Of a stretch of DNA of 64,000 nucleotides, positions 55,747-64,000 are shown piece by piece. Positions within the stretch are counted from its first letter, which is position 1; each line of letters opens with the position of its first letter. A program made the position numbers and the translations under genes. The notes beneath the pieces were generated by a model. The model ran no database searches. It saw only the letters and a list, made by a program, of their open reading frames with translations, and had not been told where the DNA came from. Source of the DNA: Symbiodinium natans (Eukaryota; Sar; Dinophyceae; Suessiales; Symbiodiniaceae); assembly GCA_905221605.1 (NCBI GenBank), contig CAJNDS010002149.1, forward strand, positions 417,972-481,971. The letters are read 5' to 3'.

Positions 55747-58700
55747 CTCAGCTCAAACCCAAAAAACTTCAGCGGAGGGTCGGCGAGCGTTTCGGGGATG
55801 TATTCAACCTTCCCGCATTTCCATTTTGACGTGATCATGCCAAGCACTTGTTCCAAAAGCCCCTTTTTCGCAAACGCCAAAATGTCATCGACATAAACCA
55901 GCAAACACGCTCGCGGCTCTCTCCACTCATGCTCCTTGCCTGCCTCGGGCAGCGGGCGTAAGAACCACAAGTTTGAATCACACCGGCTCTGCTCAAACTT
56001 ACAGGCAGTCCCCTGCACATGCACTACCATACTAGCTATCTCTACATCCCTGGTGATCCCCCAGTCTCTAGGAGACTGGTCTATGCCATAGACTGCTCTC
56101 TGGACCAGCATGAACTGTTGCCGACTAAGGTGGCCATGTCGAGACACAATTCCCGGCACCTTCAGCACGATCACTTCTTCAGGGATCTCTTGGGACAACG
56201 GAGGCGGCTTAACACGGGGCTGATGTCTGTCAAGCAACTCTGCGTTTAGAAATGCCGTCTTTATGTCAGTAGCTCCCCCGGCCCATACCCTCTTTGTGGC
56301 AATAGACGCAACTTGACGAAGGACCCCTGGGTCGACCCCCCCGGCGTAGAGGCTAGCCCCATCCTTGTTCTTTTCCTGGCCCCCTAGGTGATTCCCACAC
56401 GCAACCAAGCGAGCCTTGAATCTCCCCCCAGCCTTGCGCGTGCAAACAACCTTGCTAGGTATTACCGTCGCCTTGGTTCCCTGGGCCTGGAGCCTCTCTA
56501 ACTCAGCTGCGTCAATGACTTTAAGGGCCTTTTTCTCATGAACAAGTGAGTCCACCTCCTCCTGAACTGCATCAGCCCAAAGCTCATAGTGACGCTCAAC
56601 CTCATCTAGCGGAACAGTATGTGTGGTGAGAACCTCTGCATCAGGCAGAAGGGAGTACTCTATGCAATCCGCCTTACAGCAACACTGCTCCAGACGACTG
56701 ATGTCCTCTACAACACCTTCTAGATGTTGCAGCTCATCATCGGGATACCCCCCTTTTCCCGCGATCTTACACTCTCGAGCAACCAGCGACTTCAACGCCA
56801 ACTGCTGGAAATCAGGATCTTGCACAGCGTCGCCTCCAGCAACGCAGACCCTGTCGAAGCTACAGGCCTCATGCTCCCCCGGACCTTCCAGGAACAGCCC
56901 ACCGGCCCCATCACCCTCCAACCCCTCAAACTGACCAAGGATCAGAGCATCCAAAGCCGGACAACGTGAACCTCCACGATCCACCCTGTCCCCATCCTGG
57001 CCACCTTCACGTGACCCTACAAAAGAATCGCCCCCACGAGCCCCCCACCCAGCGCTGACTGACTGGCCAAGGGGAGCTGGAAGCGATAAACTACCACTCG
57101 CATAAGAAAAAACGTCCCTCTCTGCAATCGAACACAAACCAATTGGATCTTTCGCACACGAAGGACACGAAGAATTGTGATATACAGCACAAGTTGACAT
57201 TGCATCCTCAGCGACCTTGCACTCTACAGCTGGCCCACTCCACCTTACGCGCCTACTTTCTGACGCCTGGCGGGAGCCCCCTTTCCCACACTTCAGAATG
57301 CCCCTTTTCCATTCAGGGCCAGCACACTCACCCGGATCCCCACGACCCATATGACACACGAAATGCCCTTGACTCTCAACACCCCCGGCACTCTCTCGAC
57401 CCTCACAGCGCTCTGAATCTCTATGACTCTCACTGCGCTCCAAGTCATGAGCATGTGCGGGCGAAAACTCGGGGACATGACCAGTACGCGACACTTGAGG
57501 CGTCGGTTTTTGAACTTTTTGCTCTATATGGAGGTCTCCCCCCTGCTGGTCATCACCAGCAGCACATACAACCGGTAGCCGAAACCCCGTACATTGCAAG
57601 CCTCGACGCTGCTCCGCAGTCGCCCTGCTGATACCTTTTAGGCTATACGCCACGAGCAGCACACGCGAACCCTCTTGCCAACCCTCTGTTGCGTGCCACT
57701 TGTGTGGGTCCAAGTAGCATGGTTGAAACGGCGTAAGAGATTGCACCTCCCCTGCCACCCGCATCTTGGGAGTAACCCATCGAGCATCATCCCCCAGCGC
57801 CCTCTCGACCCAGATCCCTCCCCCGGACGGCGGAACCCGAAGGGGTAAAATCAAGTTTGACACCGGCAGATTGTATTTATCCCTGTGTGGTTTGGCGCGG
57901 GTTTGATTCAGGATTGTGAGAGTAGTGAACTCATGCTTGGGATTGACAGCAGCAACCATACGAGCTAGCAACTTGGCAAAGCCTGGAAATCGCGCCCATT
58001 CCCGAGTCACTCCGGTCACCCCCCCATGCTGATAGAACCCCAAAACTCTTGCAAAGCCGCCCTCGTCAAGAACTCCCACCCTCGAGCGACCCGACGGAGA
58101 CTGCAACCAGCTGGTGCCCAACAAGAACTGCGAGGCCCGATCTAAGCAAAAATGCTCACTGGAGGCCAAGCCCCATGCTTGCTCATCTTCAGACAACACA
58201 TCTTGAATCCTGGCAACATGCTCTCGAGCACTCTCTTCAGAACCCTTGGCTTCGGCCTCAGCTACTGCTGGCCTAACTCCTAGAGTGGTTTTGCCACGAA
58301 CCCGAACGTCAGGATTAACTGCTCGCGTGCCTACCTTGGCCTTTTCGGGAGGAATCTCGAAGGAGTCTGGATCTACTGTCTGAAGGTTGGCGAACACACA
58401 CGGAGTGTTTAAAAGCTCGCCCGCATCAGTCCTGACAAGATAGCCAGCTGACAACTCCCTAGAGGGACACAACAGCCTAGCCCCAACGACCCGCGACACC
58501 CACTCTCCTCGCGTATGGATGTGCCAGCTTCTCTGCAACACATGCACCTTCGCACCAAATGGAACGAGCCTTGGCACATTCCAGCCAAGCTTAGAGGCCT
58601 CAACGCGAAACCGCTCAGCACACGCGTGCCGAAGGGCGTAGGGCCAATCTGGAATTGGGGTATCCATGTGGTGCATCAGCGTCCGCGCCTGGCCTTTCAA

Positions 58701-61700
58701 GATCCCAATTAGGTTCTCAGCGAATGGGTTAGCCCGAAACCGGTCCCCCCCCGTGTTGGTCTTGTGGATCCCTCTAGCGCATGTCCACTCCCGCATCAGC
58801 TTGTTGCAAAATTCTCCCCCGGCATCAGTGTGCAGGCGTGCAACATTACACCCCATCGCCACCAATCTAGCCTCAATCCCCTTCACGGCATCAAGGACCT
58901 CCCGAGCCCCCTTTGTGCGGAGCATTGCCACAAACGGCAAGTGGACAAGCTCTAACTTTTTCATGGGCTGAGGTTCTTCCTCCTCCGGAGCCTGATCCTG
59001 CTCTTGAACTTCTACAGCCTCCTCCTCGGACTCTTCCACCTCCCAAGGACCCTCTTGTGGCAGGTCCCCAACCCCTGCACCTGGAACTTCCTCCGGATCT
59101 TCAAAAGGCTCAGCTCCTAGGAACCCGTTGAGCTCAGGAGACCTTGGGACAGAGAACACGGCTGCCAAGAAGTATCTGGCCCTACACCCCTCACTCATCC
59201 CCTCCTTGAACGGACCAGCCAAATCAAGGGATAGTGTGAAGCTCTCTGACACTTGGCTCCTAAAATGCGATGGTCGGCGTATTCTACCTGCCACACATGC
59301 ATAGCAGTCCCGGCGATATGGGATGTGACCTGCCAAGACGTGATCCCGCATAGATTGGTCAATGCGCAACCGTCGAAGCTCCTCCACTTCCCGAACACAC
59401 ACCGCCCTTCTACTACATGAGTTGTCCAACGACTGACGGATAGCTTGACAAAGCCCATGCTCTTCGCTAGAGCCACGTTCTTGCTCATCACTAGCCCATC
59501 CCGGCCCCTTTAGATCCATAGCCCAGCTGGGCCAGTACCCAGACACGCATGCGACGGTCGTTGGCTTACGGCACACGTGTCCCAACGGACCCTGATCTAG
59601 GGTGATGAGGCTCAGGCCTAAGAGCCTTCGAAGAGTTTCAAACTCAGCAGTGGTCCATAGCGTGGGATACGAGGCGTGACACTCACCAAACACTTCTTTG
59701 GGGTCTTGGGGGTTCTCAAGTATAAAGTTGAAACACCGCTCCTCCTCGGAATCAAGCGTGGAAAGACCCCATTTGGCCACTACCCCAAGCATGAATGTAC
59801 GAACATCCTCCCAAACCTTCGCCTCCTCGCGCGCGGAGATCCCAGCCTTACCCCACCGCCCAGGGCCATCACGATCCCGAACGACGGGTGGACCCTCACC
59901 CCGCCCCCTCAATGCCGATCGAGTTCGACACGGAAACCCTGACAGGACTGCCTTCAGCTTCCCTCGGGCAGCAAGGCTTAAAATGTACGAATACGTCGAG
60001 GGGTCGTTCAGGTCTTCTTGGCTGCCTACTGCAAGGACAACCATCCCATGCTTGGCTGCAACCTCATCAAATGCTCTTCGTGAAGAGCCACAGCATAAGT
60101 GAAGTATCACTCCCTTGGCCATCTCGATGGAACGACGCTTCCTACGATTGAAGGCTCTAGGAGGTTGAGCTCCACTCGTGAGCCTCGACACCTCATCCAG
60201 CAATTCACGGGGAGCTTCAGGGAACAAGGAAGAACACAGCACACGGTGCCACACACACGCACCCTCTTTGTCTCGTCCCTCAATCCCGACCTTCAACCGA
60301 CTTGCTGCCCCTTGCCAGACCTTGTCATGTACCCCAAGCTTTTGGACTCGTTCTGTATTCAGACCCTGGACACGAGCAATCTCAACTCTGTCAATCAGCT
60401 TCAAGGCGAGTTGACGGGTAACCCTTGGACATCCACTCCGCACAGACACTGGAACAATGATACCTTGCTCATCGTGCAGCGTACAAGACCGCTTCGTCCA
60501 AACTAGCTTGAACCCTAGAGCTACAAGCTGTCTCAAGGACACTATCGGTTCAATGCTGTCCTCTGCCAGAAGAACCCCGCCTGCGCTCACTCCAAGCTCA
60601 ATTTCACCCTGGGCCAAACTAACCATCCTGCTGCCTACAGCTCTTTCTCCCTCACGTCTCTGCCGCATGGAGGTGGTAGCGCCCGAATCAATGAGGCCAG
60701 TCTCTTCTCCCTCACCAGGCCTAGAAGGATAAGGGCTCTTATCTTCTATCATCTTGATGGATGACTGTATGGTATCAAGGACTGCGTTGGCCTTGGCCAA
60801 CAGGTCATCACGGCTCGTTTTGCCAACGTCGGCAGTGGAACTACTCGCTCCGCCCTTACCCCCGCCCCCTTGACCCTTTCTAGCAGCTTCCTTAGCTCCC
60901 TCCTTCGATGGCTCACCCGCACCTTGTGGCTGATGTTTGGCATGCGGGCATTCGGCCTTTCGATGGTTGACACTCGAACAAACAAAGCATCTTCTGTCAG
61001 AGGGCGTCAGAACTGAGTGCACAAACCTGCACGCCTTACCGTAGCGGCAGCCATCATCCGTTTTCCAGAGTCTGCACGCAGGGGTTTCTCCACTGCCCAC
61101 ACCCTTGGCCCCACCCTTGCCGTCCTTGGTACCCCCTTTTCCTTTCTGTTCATCGGCCCTAGCTACAGTTTGGCGCTTACCCTTGTCTGTCCCAGTAGAA
61201 AGCACCGCTTCTTCTGCTTCCGCCAATAACAGCTCAGAATATTGATACACCTTTTCTTGGGACGGCGACTGATCCAGCAACGCCTGAGTTCGGAAGGTCT
61301 GAATCCTGAAAGCTGCGGTGGAGGATAGTGGGGGAGCCAACAAATCCAACCCTCGGACCTGAAGGCTAGGGTCTGGTACGGAAAGCTTGAGCTCAAGGGC
61401 TCTAGCCAACCAACGCCTCCACTTACGGAGCGCCTTCACTGCCCCTGCACTTGTAGTAACCTGATCAGGGCCTACCAAGTACGAAAGGAGCTGTTGTTTT
61501 TCTGAGGTGCCCCCAGGCTGGAACTTGCACATCACCTTGAAGATTATAGCACAGGACCCCATCAATCTAAGAGAAATGATGTCGTCCTTTAGCTCTGAAC
61601 CCACAGCCGACATCAGCATAGTCACCGCGCGTTGGTCTACTCTTGAGTACTTTCCACCCCGATATCGAGTAGCGAGGCTATCCACTTGAAGATGCAAGCG

Positions 61701-63353
61701 CTCTAGCGGGGATGAGTTTAGCCAACGGCTGTAATACTCGCGTGCGGTATCCATGACGTCATCCCAAAACTCAGTAGCCGTGGCCGACAGACATGTCATA
61801 GTGGGCACCAGGGACACCAACCAGTCTCCGGCAACTATAGCTGAAGTGGATGGGTCATACGCGCCCAATTTCGGAAGCTCAAGAGATACTCGGGTTGGCT
61901 CTTCAGGAACTCCCTTACTCCCTGGATGCTCTTTGCCGCTCAAGGACTTGAAAGCTTCAGGAATGGGAGGTGGTTGGGAGCTAGTAGTAGCCCACCCCAG
62001 GTTACCCCAATCTCCCCCAGTAGCTATGAAGGACGGACTACACCCCGCAGCAGGCACGGTCGTGGGAGCTGGCGGCGGAGGCCTAATCTCTGTTCCTCCA
62101 GGTGAGCATGGATAGACAATCTTAGCCGATGCGACTCTCGATGGCGAACTTCGAGCAAACGCGGAACCTGACTGAGGACCAGAACCTGGCTTGAAATCGC
62201 GACGCTGAGTACCTGACTGACCCGGAGAACCCGAAGACTGCGCCCGTTTCGGACTACTACGGCTACGAGGAGTGGCCTTAGCGACGTTACGCGTTCTCGA
62301 CTCGATCTCTGGGCTAGTGGCCTGGAAAGGTGACAGAGCTCTAGGGTCAAACACACTGACTCTCTCGCTCCCTCTCCCCCTCGTCTCAGTCTCCCCTCTC
62401 TGCTCAAGTGGGACTAGCTGTAATCCTTCTTGCGTAACGCGCCAGGCATATCGAACTCCCCCAACCTCCGTAAACCCCCCAGCCAAGACTTGTGGAGCAA
62501 TGGCAGGGCCTTCGGGCACTGGCTGAACGGCTGGCAGATTAGATGTACTCGGATCCACCACCTGCCCCCTCTCAGCCCGTCTGCTGCCTTCGGCCGCGCT
62601 AGCGTCTCCCATCCGGTGTATCGTCGGTTTGACAATGTCCACCTTGTCTCCACCAGAGTTTCTGGACTGAGCATCCAAGTTCACCGCATCCTGTGATGAC
62701 AGGTTCAACGTTTCCATCTGGCTTGCTACGTCACCAACAACGCCCTGAGGCGAAGTTGCCGAGCGGCCAGGCTCTTGTTCCAGTCTTTCCAATCTTGAAG
62801 CCATTGTCGCCTGTTCAACCATCATTCGGTCCAAGGCAGGCACAACATGACACTGGATTGTTTGCTGCATCATCGTGCTCATTTGACCAAACATCTCGGC
62901 AATCATATCCTGGCCTAGGATCTGAACTTGACTAGGCTGACCAGTCGTAGCACCATCAGAGCTATCACGTGGTTCTGTCTGCCTGGAACGCATTCCCCCG
63001 TCCGGGATCAACTCATCCTCTTCACCACCAGGTCCACGTCCTCGCCCCCTAACATCAGTCTTGGCTCGCCTGGTCGACACACTCCCACCATCAGGAGAAC
63101 TTTCCACCTGGACTCGCGCGGCGGTTTGATCATCATCTGACACTACCATCAGCGCATCCAGGGCCCCTGGGCCAAGCCCGAACAACCGGCCATCACTAGC
63201 GACTGCAGTGGGGATTGGGCGATCATAAGGAGGATCAACTTCGGATTCCTCCTCTTCCTGTGACGGGTGCCCCGTCCTGTCCGGCGACTCCTGCGCTTCA
63301 CGGAACTCCTCTTCGAGGGCCCCTGCGAGATCAGAATCGCTTTCCGTTGCCAT
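55650..63353 (-). CDS. Copia polyprotein: Gag, protease, methyltransferase-like, integrase, dioxygenase-like, RT
   Basis: Open for 2596 codons from 63440, but the likely start is the ATG at 63353 (MATESDSDLAG), just inside the 5' LTR. Numbering from 63440: Gag 30-880 with a CCCH finger (C789…H808) and a CCHC knuckle (C818, C821, H826, C831); protease LIDSGA with D918; methyltransferase-like ~1111-1310 (HLCCGSS 1114-1120, SGFPC 1167-1171, ENP 1242-1244); integrase HHCC H1367/H1372/C1379/C1382 and core D1406, D1539, E1575 with a 35-residue D-E gap; dioxygenase-like ~1787-1940 (H1852, D1854, H1916, R1926); a Cys-containing linker; RT ~2293-2596 with D2392 (DIKTAFLNAEL) and YVDD 2516-2519. All core catalytic residues are present. 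The two inserted domains are not part of ordinary Copia proteins. Confidence 0.9.
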   Translation of the reverse strand: MATESDSDLAGALEEEFREAQESPDRTGHPSQEEEESEVDPPYDRPIPTAVASDGRLFGLGPGALDALMVVSDDDQTAARVQVESSPDGGSVSTRRAKTDVRGRGRGPGGEEDELIPDGGMRSRQTEPRDSSDGATTGQPSQVQILGQDMIAEMFGQMSTMMQQTIQCHVVPALDRMMVEQATMASRLERLEQEPGRSATSPQGVVGDVASQMETLNLSSQDAVNLDAQSRNSGGDKVDIVKPTIHRMGDASAAEGSRRAERGQVVDPSTSNLPAVQPVPEGPAIAPQVLAGGFTEVGGVRYAWRVTQEGLQLVPLEQRGETETRGRGSERVSVFDPRALSPFQATSPEIESRTRNVAKATPRSRSSPKRAQSSGSPGQSGTQRRDFKPGSGPQSGSAFARSSPSRVASAKIVYPCSPGGTEIRPPPPAPTTVPAAGCSPSFIATGGDWGNLGWATTSSQPPPIPEAFKSLSGKEHPGSKGVPEEPTRVSLELPKLGAYDPSTSAIVAGDWLVSLVPTMTCLSATATEFWDDVMDTAREYYSRWLNSSPLERLHLQVDSLATRYRGGKYSRVDQRAVTMLMSAVGSELKDDIISLRLMGSCAIIFKVMCKFQPGGTSEKQQLLSYLVGPDQVTTSAGAVKALRKWRRWLARALELKLSVPDPSLQVRGLDLLAPPLSSTAAFRIQTFRTQALLDQSPSQEKVYQYSELLLAEAEEAVLSTGTDKGKRQTVARADEQKGKGGTKDGKGGAKGVGSGETPACRLWKTDDGCRYGKACRFVHSVLTPSDRRCFVCSSVNHRKAECPHAKHQPQGAGEPSKEGAKEAARKGQGGGGKGGASSSTADVGKTSRDDLLAKANAVLDTIQSSIKMIEDKSPYPSRPGEGEETGLIDSGATTSMRQRREGERAVGSRMVSLAQGEIELGVSAGGVLLAEDSIEPIVSLRQLVALGFKLVWTKRSCTLHDEQGIIVPVSVRSGCPRVTRQLALKLIDRVEIARVQGLNTERVQKLGVHDKVWQGAASRLKVGIEGRDKEGACVWHRVLCSSLFPEAPRELLDEVSRLTSGAQPPRAFNRRKRRSIEMAKGVILHLCCGSSRRAFDEVAAKHGMVVLAVGSQEDLNDPSTYSYILSLAARGKLKAVLSGFPCRTRSALRGRGEGPPVVRDRDGPGRWGKAGISAREEAKVWEDVRTFMLGVVAKWGLSTLDSEEERCFNFILENPQDPKEVFGECHASYPTLWTTAEFETLRRLLGLSLITLDQGPLGHVCRKPTTVACVSGYWPSWAMDLKGPGWASDEQERGSSEEHGLCQAIRQSLDNSCSRRAVCVREVEELRRLRIDQSMRDHVLAGHIPYRRDCYACVAGRIRRPSHFRSQVSESFTLSLDLAGPFKEGMSEGCRARYFLAAVFSVPRSPELNGFLGAEPFEDPEEVPGAGVGDLPQEGPWEVEESEEEAVEVQEQDQAPEEEEPQPMKKLELVHLPFVAMLRTKGAREVLDAVKGIEARLVAMGCNVARLHTDAGGEFCNKLMREWTCARGIHKTNTGGDRFRANPFAENLIGILKGQARTLMHHMDTPIPDWPYALRHACAERFRVEASKLGWNVPRLVPFGAKVHVLQRSWHIHTRGEWVSRVVGARLLCPSRELSAGYLVRTDAGELLNTPCVFANLQTVDPDSFEIPPEKAKVGTRAVNPDVRVRGKTTLGVRPAVAEAEAKGSEESAREHVARIQDVLSEDEQAWGLASSEHFCLDRASQFLLGTSWLQSPSGRSRVGVLDEGGFARVLGFYQHGGVTGVTREWARFPGFAKLLARMVAAVNPKHEFTTLTILNQTRAKPHRDKYNLPVSNLILPLRVPPSGGGIWVERALGDDARWVTPKMRVAGEVQSLTPFQPCYLDPHKWHATEGWQEGSRVLLVAYSLKGISRATAEQRRGLQCTGFRLPVVCAAGDDQQGGDLHIEQKVQKPTPQVSRTGHVPEFSPAHAHDLERSESHRDSERCEGRESAGGVESQGHFVCHMGRGDPGECAGPEWKRGILKCGKGGSRQASESRRVRWSGPAVECKVAEDAMSTCAVYHNSSCPSCAKDPIGLCSIAERDVFSYASGSLSLPAPLGQSVSAGWGARGGDSFVGSREGGQDGDRVDRGGSRCPALDALILGQFEGLEGDGAGGLFLEGPGEHEACSFDRVCVAGGDAVQDPDFQQLALKSLVARECKIAGKGGYPDDELQHLEGVVEDISRLEQCCCKADCIEYSLLPDAEVLTTHTVPLDEVERHYELWADAVQEEVDSLVHEKKALKVIDAAELERLQAQGTKATVIPSKVVCTRKAGGRFKARLVACGNHLGGQEKNKDGASLYAGGVDPGVLRQVASIATKRVWAGGATDIKTAFLNAELLDRHQPRVKPPPLSQEIPEEVIVLKVPGIVSRHGHLSRQQFMLVQRAVYGIDQSPRDWGITRDVEIASMVVHVQGTACKFEQSRCDSNLWFLRPLPEAGKEHEWREPRACLLVYVDDILAFAKKGLLEQVLGMITSKWKCGKVEYIPETLADPPLKFFGFELRWSGHDLLLSQSDYIRDIYLPRVCLPQLAPVE
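57621..58082 (-). other. 2OG-Fe(II) dioxygenase-like domain in the polyprotein
   Basis: Residues ~1787-1940. TTLTILNQTRAKPHRDKYNL contains HxD (H1852, D1854), followed by a beta-strand-like stretch (SNLILPLRVPPSGGGIWVE), a distal histidine (H1916 in WHATEGW; H1913 is an alternative) and R1926 ten residues later, where the 2-oxoglutarate-binding basic residue of this fold sits. Strand spacing fits AlkB/prolyl-hydroxylase-like jelly rolls. Function is inference; a demethylase or base hydroxylase acting on element DNA or RNA is possible. Confidence 0.65.
59511..60110 (-). other. Cytosine-methyltransferase-like domain in the polyprotein
   Basis: Residues ~1111-1310. ILHLCCGSSRRAFDEV resembles motif I (FxGxG-type SAM loop), VLSGFPCRTRSALRG motif IV with the Pro-Cys pair, and FILENPQDP motif VI (ENV in most enzymes). 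Order and spacing agree with C5-cytosine methyltransferases, but the glycine motif is altered and the target-recognition part is short, so activity is uncertain. C5 methyltransferases inside dinoflagellate retrotransposons are known from the literature. Confidence 0.6.
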
Positions 63354-63355
63354 GT

Positions 63356-63377
63356 CTATAGCGTTGGGCTCATGACC
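63356..63377 (-). promoter_or_regulatory. Primer-binding site, half-tRNA type
   Basis: Directly inside the 5' LTR the sense strand reads GGTCATGAGCCCAACGC. Its complement, AGCGTTGGGCTCATGACC, resembles the anticodon arm of initiator tRNA-Met (GGG-CUCAUAA-CCC with the three G:C pairs typical of initiators), not a tRNA 3' end. Drosophila copia primes from a tRNA-iMet fragment cut in the anticodon arm, so the same mechanism is likely here. Confidence 0.6.
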
Positions 63378-63750
63378 CGCGAGTTCGCGGGGTGCGCAGA
63401 CACAGCTTTTAAGCACAGCACAGCAACACAAGAAGAACAAATGATGCCTGCTGGTCTGTCTGACTGTCTCTTCTGTATCGCCAATCTGTACAAAGCGATT
63501 CTCAAAAACCTACTACTCGATGCGTATCTGTATCATCTGCAGTGAGCCATGCTGAGCTTGGCCATGCAAATCACATTCGAGCAGCAATGGTATCGGCATC
63601 GTCTGTTTGAGAGGGCAAAGTTGGGCGATCCAAGCTCGAAAGAGCTTAAGGTTCCCCCCCAAACACCCCCAACTTTCATGCCTGACACGGCCTGCCGGCC
63701 GTGCCAGGGGGCTGAAGGCTCTGTAGGCGCCGCACCTGGGAAATCACGCT
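63378..63750 (-). repeat. 5' LTR of the Copia element
   Basis: Identical by eye to 53372-53744, including a C7 run and a C5 run that usually diverge early. The promoter and polyadenylation signals should lie here; no clear TATA box is seen, as usual for dinoflagellates. Confidence 0.95.
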
Positions 63751-64000
63751 CCCTAAACCCTAAACCCTAAACCCTAAAACCCCCAAAACCCTAAACCCTA
63801 AAACCCCCTAAACCCTAAACCCTAAACCCTAAACCCTAAACCCTAAACCCTAAACCCTAAACCCTAAACCCTAAACCCTAAACCCTAAACCCTAAACCCT
63901 AAACCCTAAACCCTAAACCCTAAACCCTAAACCTTAACCCCTAAACCTAAAACCCAAAAAAACCCTAAACCCTAAACCCTAAAACCCTAAAAAACCCCAA
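63751..64000. repeat. CCCTAAA array, right of Copia insertion, to window end
   Basis: About 35 units of CCCTAAA, mostly perfect from 63805 to 63930, with variants (AAAACCCCC, CCTTAACCCC, AAAAAACCC) at both ends. Telomere type TTTAGGG, but the C-rich strand runs 5'-3' toward the right edge, the wrong way for a chromosome end lying to the right; see findings. Confidence 0.95.

Larger units (their letters stand above)
53372..63750 (-). mobile_element. Complete Copia-class LTR retrotransposon in telomeric repeats
   Basis: 10,379 bases bounded by 373-base direct repeats that appear identical base for base, flanked by the 5-base duplication CCCTA (53367-53371 and 63751-63755). Integrase lies before RT, the Copia order. 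Contents along the minus strand: 5' LTR, primer site, Gag-protease-methyltransferase-like-integrase-dioxygenase-like-RT, RNase H with a C-terminal extension, polypurine tract, 3' LTR. Identical LTRs imply a very recent insertion. Confidence 0.95.

Noticed and set aside
63354-63440. Upstream ATG of the Copia polyprotein inside the LTR (MFFLCCCAVL...)
   Set aside because: It lies within the repeated LTR; the ATG at 63353 just downstream starts a normal Gag-like N-terminus and is the better start.

Overview
The window looks like nuclear DNA of a dinoflagellate, most likely Symbiodiniaceae or a relative. Three things point there. (1) The host genes are cut by many introns whose donors are GT, GC or GA and whose acceptors are almost always AG|G; in the kinase gene at 42.3-47.1 kb all 16 introns close in phase with this rule. 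(2) Ends of the dinoflagellate spliced leader (…TTTGGCTCAAG) occur in front of a gene and at the 5' ends of retroposed units. (3) Telomere-type CCCTAAA repeats and abundant retroelements are present. No bacterial operon logic applies, and an ATG is not needed in internal exons.

Layout. 0-16.3 kb is one head-to-tail array of non-LTR retroelements, all on the + strand: a LINE entering from the left (endonuclease-RT-RNase H ORF, then an ORF with a protein-kinase-like domain), a truncated unit, three ~2.45 kb non-autonomous units each with an intact 305-codon ORF, and a 5'-truncated second LINE copy. Every copy ends with the same 3' tail (hairpin, then GTGATATATGTGAC) and the next copy starts directly after it. 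20.1-22.6 kb is the decayed 3' part of a Copia-like element (RNase H, a methyltransferase-like ORF, a small membrane protein). 25.5-30.1 kb is a single-domain voltage-gated cation channel gene with EF-hands; one of its introns holds ~0.9 kb of pure GGAAGA/GGGAAGA repeat. 33.0-38.3 kb carries exons of an FkbM-like SAM methyltransferase, with a foldback (inverted-repeat) element in one intron. 38.9-39.7 kb is degenerate telomere-like repeat. 40.3-40.7 kb holds CBM20 starch-binding exons, followed by an AT-rich island. 42.3-47.1 kb is a complete 17-exon calcium-dependent protein kinase. 48.4-50.2 kb has unrecognised ORFs. 50.9-52.5 kb holds SH3 and kinase exons on the minus strand, with a kinase tail on the plus strand.

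53.4-63.75 kb is a complete, apparently very young Copia-class LTR retrotransposon on the minus strand, inserted into a CCCTAAA array with a 5-bp CCCTA duplication and two 373-bp LTRs that look identical by eye. Its polyprotein is unusual: besides Gag, protease, integrase and RT it has a cytosine-methyltransferase-like domain between protease and integrase and a 2-oxoglutarate/Fe(II)-dioxygenase-like domain between integrase and RT. RNase H follows in the -1 frame with a long C-terminal extension containing a membrane segment. This element, and the self-stacked LINE family with its kinase-like ORF, are the most interesting contents. All family assignments rest on motifs read by eye; no database search was run.
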